From assembly GCF_029543085.1 (NCBI RefSeq), contig NZ_CP119967.1:4924501-4988500 (forward strand): a stretch of DNA of 64,000 bases, in the 5' to 3' direction. This document shows, in pieces, positions 33,836 to 42,247 of the stretch (position 1 is the stretch's first letter; each line of letters begins with the position of its first letter). The notes beneath the pieces were generated by a model. That model had not been told where the DNA came from, made no database searches, and worked only from the letters and a program-made list of their open reading frames with translations. The translations under genes and the position numbers were made by a program. This DNA comes from Pseudomonas sp. A34-9. GTDB taxonomy: Bacteria > Pseudomonadota > Gammaproteobacteria > Pseudomonadales > Pseudomonadaceae.

Positions 33836-34213
33836 ATGAAACTCGATAAAAAGCAGGCCATCGCCCGTCGTAACCAGGAACTGGGCGGCGCCGTGCTCGG
33901 CACCAACAACTGCCACTTCGCCGAACTGAATCGCAACCGCAACATCTGGTGGTTCGACCTGCCGGTGACGCGTCTGGCCGTTGGTCAGTACGAGTGGATT
34001 CACTTGCTGATGCACACGCCGGCCACTGACGAACTGCTGCACCTGAAAGTGCCGACGGTGTTCCTGCGTGAAAAGCTTGAAGGACTGGTGATTCGCAACG
34101 AAGGCAAGCGCAAGGCGGCGTTGAGCCTGGAATTGAGTGCGGACAAGGATTCCTATCTGCAGGACATGCGTCCGGCGGGGACCAACGTGAATTTTGCGCC
34201 GTTCCGTCAGTAA
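33836..34213 (+). CDS. Conserved-looking hypothetical protein
   Basis: A 125-residue soluble protein starting MKLDKKQAIARRNQELGGAV. It contains WWFDLPVTRLAVGQYEWIHL and a basic segment REKLEGLVIRNEGKRKAALS. There is no signal peptide, membrane helix or motif I recognise. The start at 33836 has AGGA upstream; an open frame extends back to 33686 without a ribosome site. Codon use is like that of its neighbours, so it is likely real. It is single, divergent from csbD, and followed by a repeat element and the fadD1 terminator. Confidence 0.75.
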   Translation: MKLDKKQAIARRNQELGGAVLGTNNCHFAELNRNRNIWWFDLPVTRLAVGQYEWIHLLMHTPATDELLHLKVPTVFLREKLEGLVIRNEGKRKAALSLELSADKDSYLQDMRPAGTNVNFAPFRQ

Positions 34214-34231
34214 TATTGGCGGCGCCCCTTG

Positions 34232-34389
34232 CCCTCACCCTAACCCTCTCCCAGAGGGAGAGGGAACTGACCGAGGTGTTTGGGCAAGGTACGCCGACCT
34301 GAGATTCCTGAGTTGAACTCAGGTTCTGAACTGCGTGAAGATCTGCTCCCTTTCCCCCTCTCCCATTGGGAGAGGGCTGGGGTGAGGGG
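34232..34389. repeat. Long nested inverted-repeat element, copy 3
   Basis: CCCTCACCCTAACCCTCTCC and GGGAGAGGGCTGGGGTGAGG are the outer arms. The inner part holds GACCGAGGTGTTTGGGC, CGACCTGAGA and ACTCAGGTTCTGAA. It lies between the hypothetical gene and the fadD1 terminator. Confidence 0.85.
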
Positions 34390-34433
34390 CTGGTTTAACC
34401 GAACAACAGATATCTCAAACCCTGCTGCACCAA

Positions 34434-34470
34434 CAAAAAGCCCCGCATCTGCGGGGCTTCGTGTTTTTAG
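34434..34470 (-). terminator. Terminator of fadD1
   Basis: AAGCCCCGCA and TGCGGGGCTT pair in a perfect 10-bp stem. An A run on the left gives a T run on the minus strand. It is placed just after the fadD1 stop codon. Confidence 0.9.
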
Positions 34471-36164
34471 GCGGCGGACTTGGCCTTGATCTTTTTCAGC
34501 TCTTCATCACGCAACTCGCGGCGCAGGATCTTGCCGACGTTGGTGGTCGGCAGCGCATCGCGGAATTCCACCGAACGCGGCACCTTGTAGCCAGTGACGT
34601 TGGCGCGCATGTGCTCCATCACCGTTTCCTTGGTCAGCGTGACGCCCGGTTTGGCGACGATAAAGATCTTGATCGCCTCCCCCGACTTCTCGTCCGGCAC
34701 GCCGATGGCCGCGCACTGCAACACGCCCGGCAGAGTGGCCAACACGTCTTCCAGCTCGTTCGGATAGACGTTGAAACCGGAGACCAGAATCATGTCTTTC
34801 TTGCGATCGACAATGCGCATGTAGCCGTCCGGCTGGATCAGCGCGATGTCACCGGTCTTCAACCAGCCTTCGCTGTCGAGCATTTCGTCGGTGGCTTCCT
34901 GACGCTCCCAGTAGCCTTTCATCACTTGCGGGCCCTTGACGCACAGCTCGCCGATCTCCCCCAGCGGCTGCTCGACACCGGCATCGTCGATGACTTTGCA
35001 CAGGGTCGATGGCACCGGAATACCGATGGTGCCGATCTGGATGTTCTGGATCGGGTTGACTGTGGCCACCGGGCTGGTTTCAGTCATGCCGTAACCTTCG
35101 CAGATGGCGCAACCGGTGACCGCTTTCCAGCGCTCGGCAGCGGCCAGTTGCAAGGCCATGCCGCCAGACAAGGTGACTTTCAGCGCAGAGAAATCCAGCT
35201 TGCGGAAACCTTCGTTATTGCACAGCGCCACAAACAAGGTATTCAAACCGACGAAACCGCTGAACTTCCACTTCGACAGTTCCTTGACCATTGCCGGCAG
35301 GTCGCGCGGGTTGCTGATCAGGATGTTGTGGTTGCCGATCAGCATCATCGCCATGCAATGAAAGGTGAACGCATAGATGTGGTACAGCGGCAGCGGCGTG
35401 ATCAGGATCTCGCAACCTTCATTGAGGTTGGAGCCCATCAGCGCTTTGCACTGCAGCATGTTGGCGACAAGGTTGCGGTGGGTCAGCATCGCGCCTTTGG
35501 CCACACCCGTGGTGCCGCCGGTGTACTGCAGCACGGCAACGTCGCCGCTGTCCGGATTGGCTTCGGCCACCGGCTGGCCCTGGCCCTTGCTCAGCACGTC
35601 GTTGAACTTGACGGCTTTGGGCAGATGATAGGCCGGCACCATCTTTTTCACGTACTTGATGACGCTGTTGATCAGCAGGCGCTTGATCGGCGGCAGCAGG
35701 TCGGCAACTTCGGTGACGATAACGTGTTTGACGCCGGTTTTCGGCACCACGGCTTCAGCCAGATGCGCCATGTTCGCCAGGCAAACGAGGGCTTTGGCAC
35801 CGGAGTCATTGAATTGGTGTTCCATTTCCCGCGCGGTGTACAGCGGGTTGGTGTTGACCACGATCAGCCCGGCGCGGATCGCACCGAAGACGGCCACCGG
35901 GTACTGCAGAACGTTGGGCAGTTGCACGGCGATTCGATCACCGGGCTGCAAATCGGTATGCTGTTGCAGATACGCAGCAAACGCACCGGACAATTCGTAC
36001 AATTCACCGTAGGTGATTGTCTTGCCCAGGTTGCTGAATGCCGGTTTGTTGGCGAAGCGTTGGCAGGATTGCTTCAACACTGCCTGAATGTTCGGATACT
36101 CGTCCGGATTGATGTCGGCAGCAATTCCAGCCGGGTATTTATCCTTCCAAAAGTCTTCGATCAT
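34467..36164 (-). CDS. fadD1: Long-chain fatty acyl-CoA ligase FadD1
   Basis: A 565-residue adenylate-forming enzyme that activates fatty acids to acyl-CoA. The AMP-binding motif YTGGTTGVAKGAMLTHRNL is intact. The conserved GYGMTETSP and the hinge/C-terminal SGWLKTGDIALIQPDGYMRI, with RKKDMILVSGFNVYPNELED, are also present. The catalytic lysine near the end lies in the TNVGKILRRELR segment. The order relative to fadD2 matches the adjacent P. aeruginosa pair (fadD2 upstream, fadD1 downstream). The ribosome site GAGGAG is clear. It has its own upstream gap of ~350 bp, so it may be transcribed separately. Confidence 0.93.
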   Translation of the reverse strand: MIEDFWKDKYPAGIAADINPDEYPNIQAVLKQSCQRFANKPAFSNLGKTITYGELYELSGAFAAYLQQHTDLQPGDRIAVQLPNVLQYPVAVFGAIRAGLIVVNTNPLYTAREMEHQFNDSGAKALVCLANMAHLAEAVVPKTGVKHVIVTEVADLLPPIKRLLINSVIKYVKKMVPAYHLPKAVKFNDVLSKGQGQPVAEANPDSGDVAVLQYTGGTTGVAKGAMLTHRNLVANMLQCKALMGSNLNEGCEILITPLPLYHIYAFTFHCMAMMLIGNHNILISNPRDLPAMVKELSKWKFSGFVGLNTLFVALCNNEGFRKLDFSALKVTLSGGMALQLAAAERWKAVTGCAICEGYGMTETSPVATVNPIQNIQIGTIGIPVPSTLCKVIDDAGVEQPLGEIGELCVKGPQVMKGYWERQEATDEMLDSEGWLKTGDIALIQPDGYMRIVDRKKDMILVSGFNVYPNELEDVLATLPGVLQCAAIGVPDEKSGEAIKIFIVAKPGVTLTKETVMEHMRANVTGYKVPRSVEFRDALPTTNVGKILRRELRDEELKKIKAKSAA

Positions 36165-36423
36165 GGAAGCCCACTCCTCAGCAACGCGAATTCTTCACCG
36201 CATTTGATGCGATTATTATTGGTGTGTGTTTGGTATTGGTGAATCTGGCTTTTACAGAGGCCGAGAAGTCACAAAGCGCGCCGAGAGTAGCAGCTTTGCC
36301 AAGGGTCGACTAGAGCCAAAAGCGGCCCCTACAGTCATATTCATGACTCAAGACCACCTAGCAGTCATTTTAGAGCAAAAATCCTAGAGCACCTTGAAAG
36401 CCCCGGTTTTCGGGGACTCAAAG
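36165..36423. other. fadD2-fadD1 intergenic region, left part
   Basis: This AT-richer stretch upstream of fadD1 probably holds its promoter. I see no coding frame and no clear operator, including no convincing PsrA or FadR palindrome. Confidence 0.5.
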
Positions 36424-36500
36424 CAAAAGATCGCAGCCTTCGGCAGCTCCTACCTTGGAATGCGTTCCCTGTAGGAGCTGCCGCGGGCTGCGATCTTTTC
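36424..36500. repeat. REP pair, outward-facing, GTAGGAGCTGCCG family
   Basis: GATCGCAGCCTTCGGCAGCTC and GTAGGAGCTGCCGCGGGCTG face outwards, as at 29.0 and 31.7 kb, just after the fadD2 stop codon. Confidence 0.9.
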
Positions 36501-36511
36501 GCTTCTGATCT

Positions 36512-38200
36512 TCAGGCGATATCGCGCAACTCACGCCGCAGAATTTTCCCGACAGGCGTCATCGGCAATGACTCACGCAACACGATGTGCTTCGGCACTT
36601 TGTACGCGGTGAAATTCTCCTTGCAGTAGGCCTTGAGTTCTTCGAGGCTGACCCCGGTTTCCCGCGCCACCACAAACAGCTTCACCGCCTCCCCCGAACG
36701 CTCGTCCGGCACACCGATCACCGCACAGTTGGCGACTTTCGGGTGCGCCATCACCACGTCTTCAATTTCATTCGGATACACATTGAAACCGGAGACGATG
36801 ATCATGTCCTTCTTGCGGTCGACGATTCGCACAAAACCGTCCGGATCGATCACCGCAATATCGCCGGACTTGAACCAACCCTCGGCATCCAGCACTTCGG
36901 CAGTGGCTTCAGGTTTGTGCCAGTAACCCTTCATGATCTGCGGGCCCTTGATGCACAACTCGCCACGCTCGCCCATCGGCTGCTCGACACCGTCATCGTT
37001 GATGACTTTTAGCAGTGTGCCCGGCACCGGCAAACCGACCGTGCCCAGCCGCGACTGATCGCCATACGGGTTGGTGCAGGCCACCGGAGAGGTTTCGGTC
37101 AGGCCGTAGCCTTCGGTGATGCGGCAACCGGTCATCTGCTCCCAGCGCTCGGCGGTGGCTTTGACCAGCGCGGTGCCGCCAGAGTTGGTGAGCTTGAGGC
37201 TAGAGAAATCGAGGGTCTTGAAATCCGCGTGATCCATCAGCGCCACGAACAAGGTGTTCAAACCCAGCAACGCCGAGAAGCGCCAGTTCTTCAGCTCTTT
37301 GATGAAACCGGCAATGTCGCGCGGGTTGGTGATCAGCACGTTGTGGTTGCCGGAGACCATCATGCACATGCAATTCGCGGTGAACGCATAGATGTGGTAG
37401 AGCGGCAGCGGCGCGATCATCACTTCCTGACCTTCGCGCAACAGCGGCTGGCCGTCCGGGCCGAGTTGCGCCAGGCAGGCGCGCACTTGCTGCATGTTCG
37501 CCACCAGATTGCCGTGGGTCAGCATCGCGCCTTTCGCCAGCCCGGTGGTGCCTCCGGTGTATTGCAACACCGCGATGTCGTCGAGGCTGACCTTCAGCGG
37601 CTTGATCCCCAGGCCGCGACCCATGCGCAGCGCACTCTTGAAGGAGATCGCCTGTGGCAGCGAATAGGCCGGGACCATTTTCTTCACTTTGCTGACCACG
37701 GTGTTGACCAGCCAGCCTTTGGCGGTGGGCATCAGGTCGCCCATCTTCGCTTCGATGAGGTATTGAATGTCGGTGTCGGGCAGCACTTCCTGGACTTTCT
37801 GGCCGAACATGTTCAGGTACACCAGCGCCCGTGCGCCGGAATCCTTGAACTGGTGGCGCATCTCCCGCGCGGTATACAGCGGGTTGGTGTTGACCACGAT
37901 CAGCCCGGCGCGCAACGCACCGAACACGGCGATCGGGTAATGCAGAACATTGGGCATCTGGACGGCAATGCGATCCCCCGGCACCAGATCGGTATGCGCT
38001 TGCAGGTAACCGGCGAACGCAGCGCTGTGGTGCTCTAGTTCGGCGTAAGTCAGGGTGATGCCCATGTTGCTGAATGCCGGGCGGTCGGCGAATTTTTTGC
38101 AGGAACGTTCGAACACCTCGATCACCGACTTGAACTCAGCCATGTCGATGTCCAGCGGTACGCCGGCCGGGCGCTTGTCGTTCCAGAAATCAGGTTGCAT
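36512..38200 (-). CDS. fadD2: Long-chain fatty acyl-CoA ligase FadD2
   Basis: A 562-residue paralogue of FadD1 with all motifs intact: YTGGTTGLAKGAMLTHGNL, GYGLTETSPVAC, EGWFKSGDIAVIDPDGFVRI and RKKDMIIVSGFNVYPNEIED, with the C-terminal TPVGKILRRELR lysine. It activates long-chain fatty acids for beta-oxidation or lipid remodelling. The start at 38200 (MQPDFWNDKRP) mirrors FadD1; a GAGGA ribosome site precedes it. AAGAACAA overlaps the start codon and resembles a Crc/Hfq motif. It is divergent from the hydrolase/MaoC pair, as in P. aeruginosa PA3299-PA3302. Confidence 0.93.
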   Translation of the reverse strand: MQPDFWNDKRPAGVPLDIDMAEFKSVIEVFERSCKKFADRPAFSNMGITLTYAELEHHSAAFAGYLQAHTDLVPGDRIAVQMPNVLHYPIAVFGALRAGLIVVNTNPLYTAREMRHQFKDSGARALVYLNMFGQKVQEVLPDTDIQYLIEAKMGDLMPTAKGWLVNTVVSKVKKMVPAYSLPQAISFKSALRMGRGLGIKPLKVSLDDIAVLQYTGGTTGLAKGAMLTHGNLVANMQQVRACLAQLGPDGQPLLREGQEVMIAPLPLYHIYAFTANCMCMMVSGNHNVLITNPRDIAGFIKELKNWRFSALLGLNTLFVALMDHADFKTLDFSSLKLTNSGGTALVKATAERWEQMTGCRITEGYGLTETSPVACTNPYGDQSRLGTVGLPVPGTLLKVINDDGVEQPMGERGELCIKGPQIMKGYWHKPEATAEVLDAEGWFKSGDIAVIDPDGFVRIVDRKKDMIIVSGFNVYPNEIEDVVMAHPKVANCAVIGVPDERSGEAVKLFVVARETGVSLEELKAYCKENFTAYKVPKHIVLRESLPMTPVGKILRRELRDIA

Positions 38201-38400
38201 TGTTCTTGTCCTCTTTACCTGAGCCGATCCGGGGCCGCTTTCTGTCATTTCTGAAAAAGCGGAGCTTCACGGACACTAGCAGCTATGGCCATTGAGGCAA
38301 ATATGGACAAAGCCGTCATTGATCGTGTGAATCTTCCTGCCGTGGCGTGGGCTGATCAGACGCGCTATACAATGATCCGACTCTGAGCAAAGGAATCGCC

Positions 38401-39345
38401 ATGATCCACGACACCCTATGGCTGGACGCGAGTGACCGCAGCCGCCTGTTCGTCAGTCAATGGCTGCCGGCGGCGCCGTTGAAAGCGGTGATCCTGCTGG
38501 CCCATGGCATGGCGGAACACAGTGGCCGCTATGCGCGACTGGCCGACACGTTTTGCGACAAAGGATATGGCGTGTACGCGCCGGATTTACGCGGACATGG
38601 CAAAACCGCCAGTCACGGTAGCCTCGGCCACTTCGCCGATGACGACGGCTGGTGCAAAGTACTCGGCGATCTGGCCAGCCTCAATCAGCACATCGGCCAG
38701 CAGCACCCCGGCGCGCCGATCATCCTGCTCGGGCACAGCATGGGCAGCTACATCGCCCAGGGTTATTTGCTGCATCACAGCGCCAGTCTGCACGGGGCGA
38801 TTCTCAGTGGTTCAAACTTTCAACCCGTTGCGCTATACGGCGCCGCGCGGCAGATCGCCCGCCTGGAAAAACTCCGTCAGGGCGGCAAGGGGCGCAGTGC
38901 GCTGATCGAATGGCTGTCGTTCGGCTCGTTCAACAAAAAATTCAAACCGGCGCGCACGCCATTCGACTGGCTGAGCCGCGATCCGGTGGAGGTCGACAAG
39001 TACGCAGCAGATCCGCTGTGCGGCTTTCGCTGCACCAATCAACTGTGGATCGATCTGCTCGGCGGCTTGCAGCAGATCAGCAAAGCGTCCAATCTCGCCC
39101 AGATCGACCCGGGCCTGCCGCTGCTGGTAATCGGCGGCGAATGTGATCCGGTGAGTGAAGGCAAGCGTCTGACAGATCTGGCCAATGCCTTGCGCACGGC
39201 CGGCAGCCAGCACCTGCAACTGAAGATCTACCCGCAGGCGCGGCACGAATTGTTCAACGAAACCAACCGCGACGAAGTGATCGCGGATGTGCTGGCCTGG
39301 ATCGACCAGGCCTTGAGCCATCCGCGCCCTCAACGCAGCGAATAA
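38401..39345 (+). CDS. Alpha/beta hydrolase, monoacylglycerol lipase / lysophospholipase-like
   Basis: A 314-residue alpha/beta hydrolase. The oxyanion segment LLAHGMAEHSGRYARLAD is near residue 32, and the nucleophile elbow GHSMG at 111-115 gives Ser113. A late Asp (in GGECDPVSEG) and His (in ARHELFNE) complete the triad. The sequence is of the Hydrolase_4/lysophospholipase type, which releases fatty acids from monoacylglycerols or lysolipids. The neighbouring fadD genes could activate those fatty acids, a sensible functional link. AAAGGAA precedes the ATG. It is co-directional with the MaoC gene. Confidence 0.9.
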   Translation: MIHDTLWLDASDRSRLFVSQWLPAAPLKAVILLAHGMAEHSGRYARLADTFCDKGYGVYAPDLRGHGKTASHGSLGHFADDDGWCKVLGDLASLNQHIGQQHPGAPIILLGHSMGSYIAQGYLLHHSASLHGAILSGSNFQPVALYGAARQIARLEKLRQGGKGRSALIEWLSFGSFNKKFKPARTPFDWLSRDPVEVDKYAADPLCGFRCTNQLWIDLLGGLQQISKASNLAQIDPGLPLLVIGGECDPVSEGKRLTDLANALRTAGSQHLQLKIYPQARHELFNETNRDEVIADVLAWIDQALSHPRPQRSE

Positions 39346-39387
39346 TTTTTTGTGGATTCACTGAATCCGTCACAGGAATCGAGACCG

Positions 39388-39858
39388 ATGACCCAGGTTA
39401 CCAACATCCCTTACGAAGCCCTCGAAGTCGGCCAGACCGCCAGCTACAGCAAGACTGTCGAAGAACGCGACATTCAACTGTTTGCCGCGATGTCGGGCGA
39501 CCACAACCCGGTGCACCTGGACGCCGAGTTTGCTGCCGCGAGCATGTTCAAGGAGCGCATCGCTCACGGCATGTTCAGCGGCGCGCTGATCAGTGCCGCT
39601 GTTGCCTGCGAACTGCCTGGGCCGGGGACTATTTATATCGGCCAGCAGATGAGCTTTCAGAAGCCGGTAAAGATCGGTGACACGCTGACCGTGCGGCTGG
39701 AGATTCTCGAGAAGCTGCCGAAGTTTCGTGTGCGTATTGCCACTCGCGTGTTCAACCAGCGTGATGAGCTGGTGGTGGATGGCGAGGCTGAGATTCTGGC
39801 GCCGCGCAAGCAGCAGACCGTGACATTGCCGACGTTGCCGGCGATCAGCATTGGCTGA
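39388..39858 (+). CDS. MaoC-like (R)-specific enoyl-CoA hydratase
   Basis: A 156-residue hot-dog-fold hydratase. The hydratase-2 motif is present: FAAMSGDHNPVHLDAEFAA with Asp38 and His43 as the catalytic pair, followed by IAHGMFSGALIS. The family hydrates trans-2-enoyl-CoA to (R)-3-hydroxyacyl-CoA, linking beta-oxidation to PHA or other lipid synthesis. The start at 39388 has AGGAA upstream. It follows the hydrolase gene by ~40 bp and is likely in the same transcript, which supports a role in fatty acid metabolism with the fadD pair. Confidence 0.9.
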   Translation: MTQVTNIPYEALEVGQTASYSKTVEERDIQLFAAMSGDHNPVHLDAEFAAASMFKERIAHGMFSGALISAAVACELPGPGTIYIGQQMSFQKPVKIGDTLTVRLEILEKLPKFRVRIATRVFNQRDELVVDGEAEILAPRKQQTVTLPTLPAISIG

Positions 39859-39889
39859 TTGATTTTGTTGGGTGTCAGTGGGAGCGTTT

Positions 39890-40053
39890 CCCCCTCACCC
39901 CAGCCCTCTCCCCCAAGGGGTGCGAGGGGGAAAGGGAGCCGATCTTCGTGCTTTTCAAAACCTGAGTTCACCTAAGATCGCTCAAGTCGGTGCATCTCCA
40001 ACATCCACCTCGGTCAGTCCCCTCTCCCTCCGGGAGAGGGTTAGGGTGCGGGG
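39890..40053. repeat. Long nested inverted-repeat element, copy 4
   Basis: CCCCCTCACCCCAGCCCTCTC and CCGGGAGAGGGTTAGGGTGC are the outer arms. The inner part holds AACCTGAGTTCACC and TCAAGTCGGTGC. It lies between the MaoC gene and a terminator. Confidence 0.85.
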
Positions 40054-40080
40054 CTCTTGCTTCGGCTTTCCCCCAGACAT

Positions 40081-40112
40081 AAAAAAACGCCAGACTAGCT
40101 GGCGTTTTTTCT
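40081..40112. terminator. Bidirectional terminator
   Basis: AAAAACGCCAG and CTGGCGTTTTT pair in an 11-bp stem with an A run and a T run. It serves the DUF2383 gene on the minus strand and possibly the MaoC unit. Confidence 0.9.
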
Positions 40113-40125
40113 ACCCGACGAACGC

Positions 40126-40593
40126 TTACGAACGAGCGCGAGCCTGGTTACGCAGGGCTTTCACCTGGTCGTGGTTGCGCTGTACGCCGTGGTATTGGCG
40201 TTCAACCAGATCACGAATACCCACCAGATTGTGCTTGGTGATTTTCTCGAGGGCTTCTTTGTAGGCCTTCAGTGCATGGTCTTCACCGCGCTCGGCTTCG
40301 TTCAGCACAGCCTCTTCGTCTTTGCCGGTGAACATGGCTTTGACGTCGACCCAGCGGCGGTGCAGGTCACCGCTGACGCTGGTGGAAGTTTCCGGATCGC
40401 CGCCCAGCTTGCGAACTTCGGCTTGCAGTTCAGCAGCAGCGGTGGCGCAATCGGCGGAACGCGTCACAAACAGGGTTTTCAGTTCTGGATGTTTGATGTC
40501 TTCAGCGCAAGTCTTGAACCCTTCCTGACCGTCCTTGCTGGTTTCAATCAGGTCATTGAGTACAGAGATGGCTTCTTTGTTTACGTCGGTCAT
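40126..40593 (-). CDS. PA2169-family four-helix-bundle protein (DUF2383)
   Basis: A 155-residue all-helical ferritin-like protein. It begins MTDVNKEAISVLNDLIETSK and contains LQAEVRKLGGDPETSTSVSG and ERGEDHALKAYKEALEKITK, hallmarks of the PA2169/DUF2383 family. Carboxylate and histidine residues are positioned as in a ferritin-like bundle, but metal binding is unproven. Such genes are often stress- or stationary-phase-induced. The start has AAGGAA upstream. It is a single gene with its own terminator. Confidence 0.9.
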   Translation of the reverse strand: MTDVNKEAISVLNDLIETSKDGQEGFKTCAEDIKHPELKTLFVTRSADCATAAAELQAEVRKLGGDPETSTSVSGDLHRRWVDVKAMFTGKDEEAVLNEAERGEDHALKAYKEALEKITKHNLVGIRDLVERQYHGVQRNHDQVKALRNQARARS

Positions 40594-40798
40594 TTTCCAA
40601 TTCCTTGCGGTTGGTTAAAGATGCAAGGAGTATTGCAGTGTGCGTGCCAGCTTTTTCCAAAGAATAAAAACGTTATTAATCAATAGGTTAAAGTTAAATG
40701 AACTATCTGTATCGCGGTAATTTGCATGATCTGTCATTTGGCCTGCATGCAGAATGCCTGTATTTTCCCAGTTGATTTGAAGACAGACGATCTCACTG

Positions 40799-41035
40799 AT
40801 GAATCCCGAAAAACTCGAACTGCTGATCACCCGCGAAATGCCTTTCGGCAAGTACAAGGGCCGGATCATTGCCGACCTGCCGGGGCCGTACTTGAACTGG
40901 TTTGCCCGCGAAGGTTTCCCGCACGGCGAACTCGGTGGCTTGCTCGCGCTGATGCAGGAGATCGACCATAACGGCCTGTCGGACTTGCTCGAACCACTGC
41001 GCGCCAAACACGGCAAACCTGCCCCGCGCCACTGA
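40799..41035 (+). CDS. DUF3820-family small protein
   Basis: A 78-residue protein with the DUF3820 signature: MPFGKYKGRIIADLPGPYLN, then WFAREGFPHGELGGLLALM. The MPFGK-KG motif is shared with exonuclease-associated proteins, and a nucleic-acid role has been suggested, but the function is not established. The ribosome site is weak. It precedes the class V aminotransferase gene by 30 bp on the same strand and is probably co-transcribed. Confidence 0.85.
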   Translation: MNPEKLELLITREMPFGKYKGRIIADLPGPYLNWFAREGFPHGELGGLLALMQEIDHNGLSDLLEPLRAKHGKPAPRH

Positions 41036-41065
41036 AGTGCCCTCCTCTCTCAGAGTCAGCCGACC

Positions 41066-42247
41066 ATGCCCGATAACACCCGCCGTGCCCGTGACGAAGC
41101 CTTTTGGCAAACGTTCGCCGACCGTTACGACGTTCAATCCGGTCCCGTCAACCTGGAAAACGGTTACTTCGGGCGCATGTCGCGCACGGTGATCGAGGAG
41201 TACCAGCGCAATATCGAGCTGATCAACACCAGTAACTCGGTGTACGTGCGCCAGCGTTTCGAACAGCACGACAATCTCGATATCCGCGCACAGCTGGCCG
41301 AGCTGATCGGCGTACGCGCCCAGAGCGTGGCGTTCACCCGCAACGCCACTGAAGGCCTGCAATCGCTGATCCGCAACTACAACCGGCTGGAGCCGGGCGA
41401 TCAGGTGCTGATCAGTGACCTGGAATACGACACGGTCAAAGGCGCCATGCGCTGGCTGGCCAAACATCGCGGTGCCGAAGTGATCGAGATCGCCCACGCG
41501 CACCCGGCGAGCCACGACAGCCTGGTGGAGACTTACCGCGAAGCCTTCGTCGGTCATCCGAAGATCAAGCTGATGGCCCTGACGCACGTCACTCATCGCA
41601 CCGGTCTGGTTATGCCCGTGCAAGCCATCGCCGCGCAGGCCAAAGCGCATGGCGTCGATGTCATCCTCGACGGCGCCCATGCACTCGGCCAGATCGAGTT
41701 CGACCTTGACGCCCTCGGCATCGCTTTCGCCGGGTACAACCTGCACAAATGGATCGGTGCACCGCTCACCCTCGGCTTCCTCTATATCGCGCCGCAACGC
41801 CTGGCCGACATTGATCCGGACATGGGTGAAATGCATTACCCGGTGAATGACATCCGTGCGCGCACCTCGTACAGCACGGCTAACATTCCGGCGCTGATGA
41901 CCTTGCCGTTGGTGTTCGAAGAGCACCGCTCCCTCGGCGGCGCACCGGCCAAAGGCGCTCGCCTGAATTATCTGCGCAACCTGTGGGTCAGCGCGGTGCG
42001 GAACTTGCCGGGTATCGAGGTGATGACGCCCGACGACCCACGACTGTATTGCGGTATCACATCGCTGCGCTTCACCCGGCACGGCGATCAACAAGCGATG
42101 GCCGAGCGCCTGCTCAACGATTACAACCTGTTCACCGTGGTGCGTAACGGCGCCGCCAGCGGACCGAGCATCCGCATCACGCCGGGGCTGACCACCACCG
42201 CCGCCGATATGCAGTTGCTGGTGCGCGCGCTGAACGAGATGCGCTAA
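41066..42247 (+). CDS. Class V PLP-dependent aminotransferase / epimerase-like enzyme
   Basis: A 393-residue PLP enzyme of the class V fold. The PLP lysine is Lys228 in GYNLHKWIGAPLTLGFLYI. The aspartate motif is VILDGAHALGQIEFDL (Asp202), and the N-terminal cofactor-phosphate segment is FTRNATEGLQSLI. The family includes isopenicillin N epimerase-like proteins, cysteine desulfurases and kynureninase-like enzymes. The LHKW context and length fit the epimerase-like group best. The substrate is unknown. It is downstream of the DUF3820 gene, and its stop overlaps the stop of the convergent gene. Confidence 0.88.
   Translation: MPDNTRRARDEAFWQTFADRYDVQSGPVNLENGYFGRMSRTVIEEYQRNIELINTSNSVYVRQRFEQHDNLDIRAQLAELIGVRAQSVAFTRNATEGLQSLIRNYNRLEPGDQVLISDLEYDTVKGAMRWLAKHRGAEVIEIAHAHPASHDSLVETYREAFVGHPKIKLMALTHVTHRTGLVMPVQAIAAQAKAHGVDVILDGAHALGQIEFDLDALGIAFAGYNLHKWIGAPLTLGFLYIAPQRLADIDPDMGEMHYPVNDIRARTSYSTANIPALMTLPLVFEEHRSLGGAPAKGARLNYLRNLWVSAVRNLPGIEVMTPDDPRLYCGITSLRFTRHGDQQAMAERLLNDYNLFTVVRNGAASGPSIRITPGLTTTAADMQLLVRALNEMR

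Noticed and set aside
34461..36242. A 593-codon plus-strand frame
   Set aside because: It is a shadow of fadD1, whose AMP-ligase motifs are all intact on the minus strand.
40698..40775. A 25-residue frame (MNYLYRGNLHDLSFG...) before the DUF3820 gene
   Set aside because: It has no ribosome site and lies in an AT-rich promoter-like region. Length alone is not evidence.
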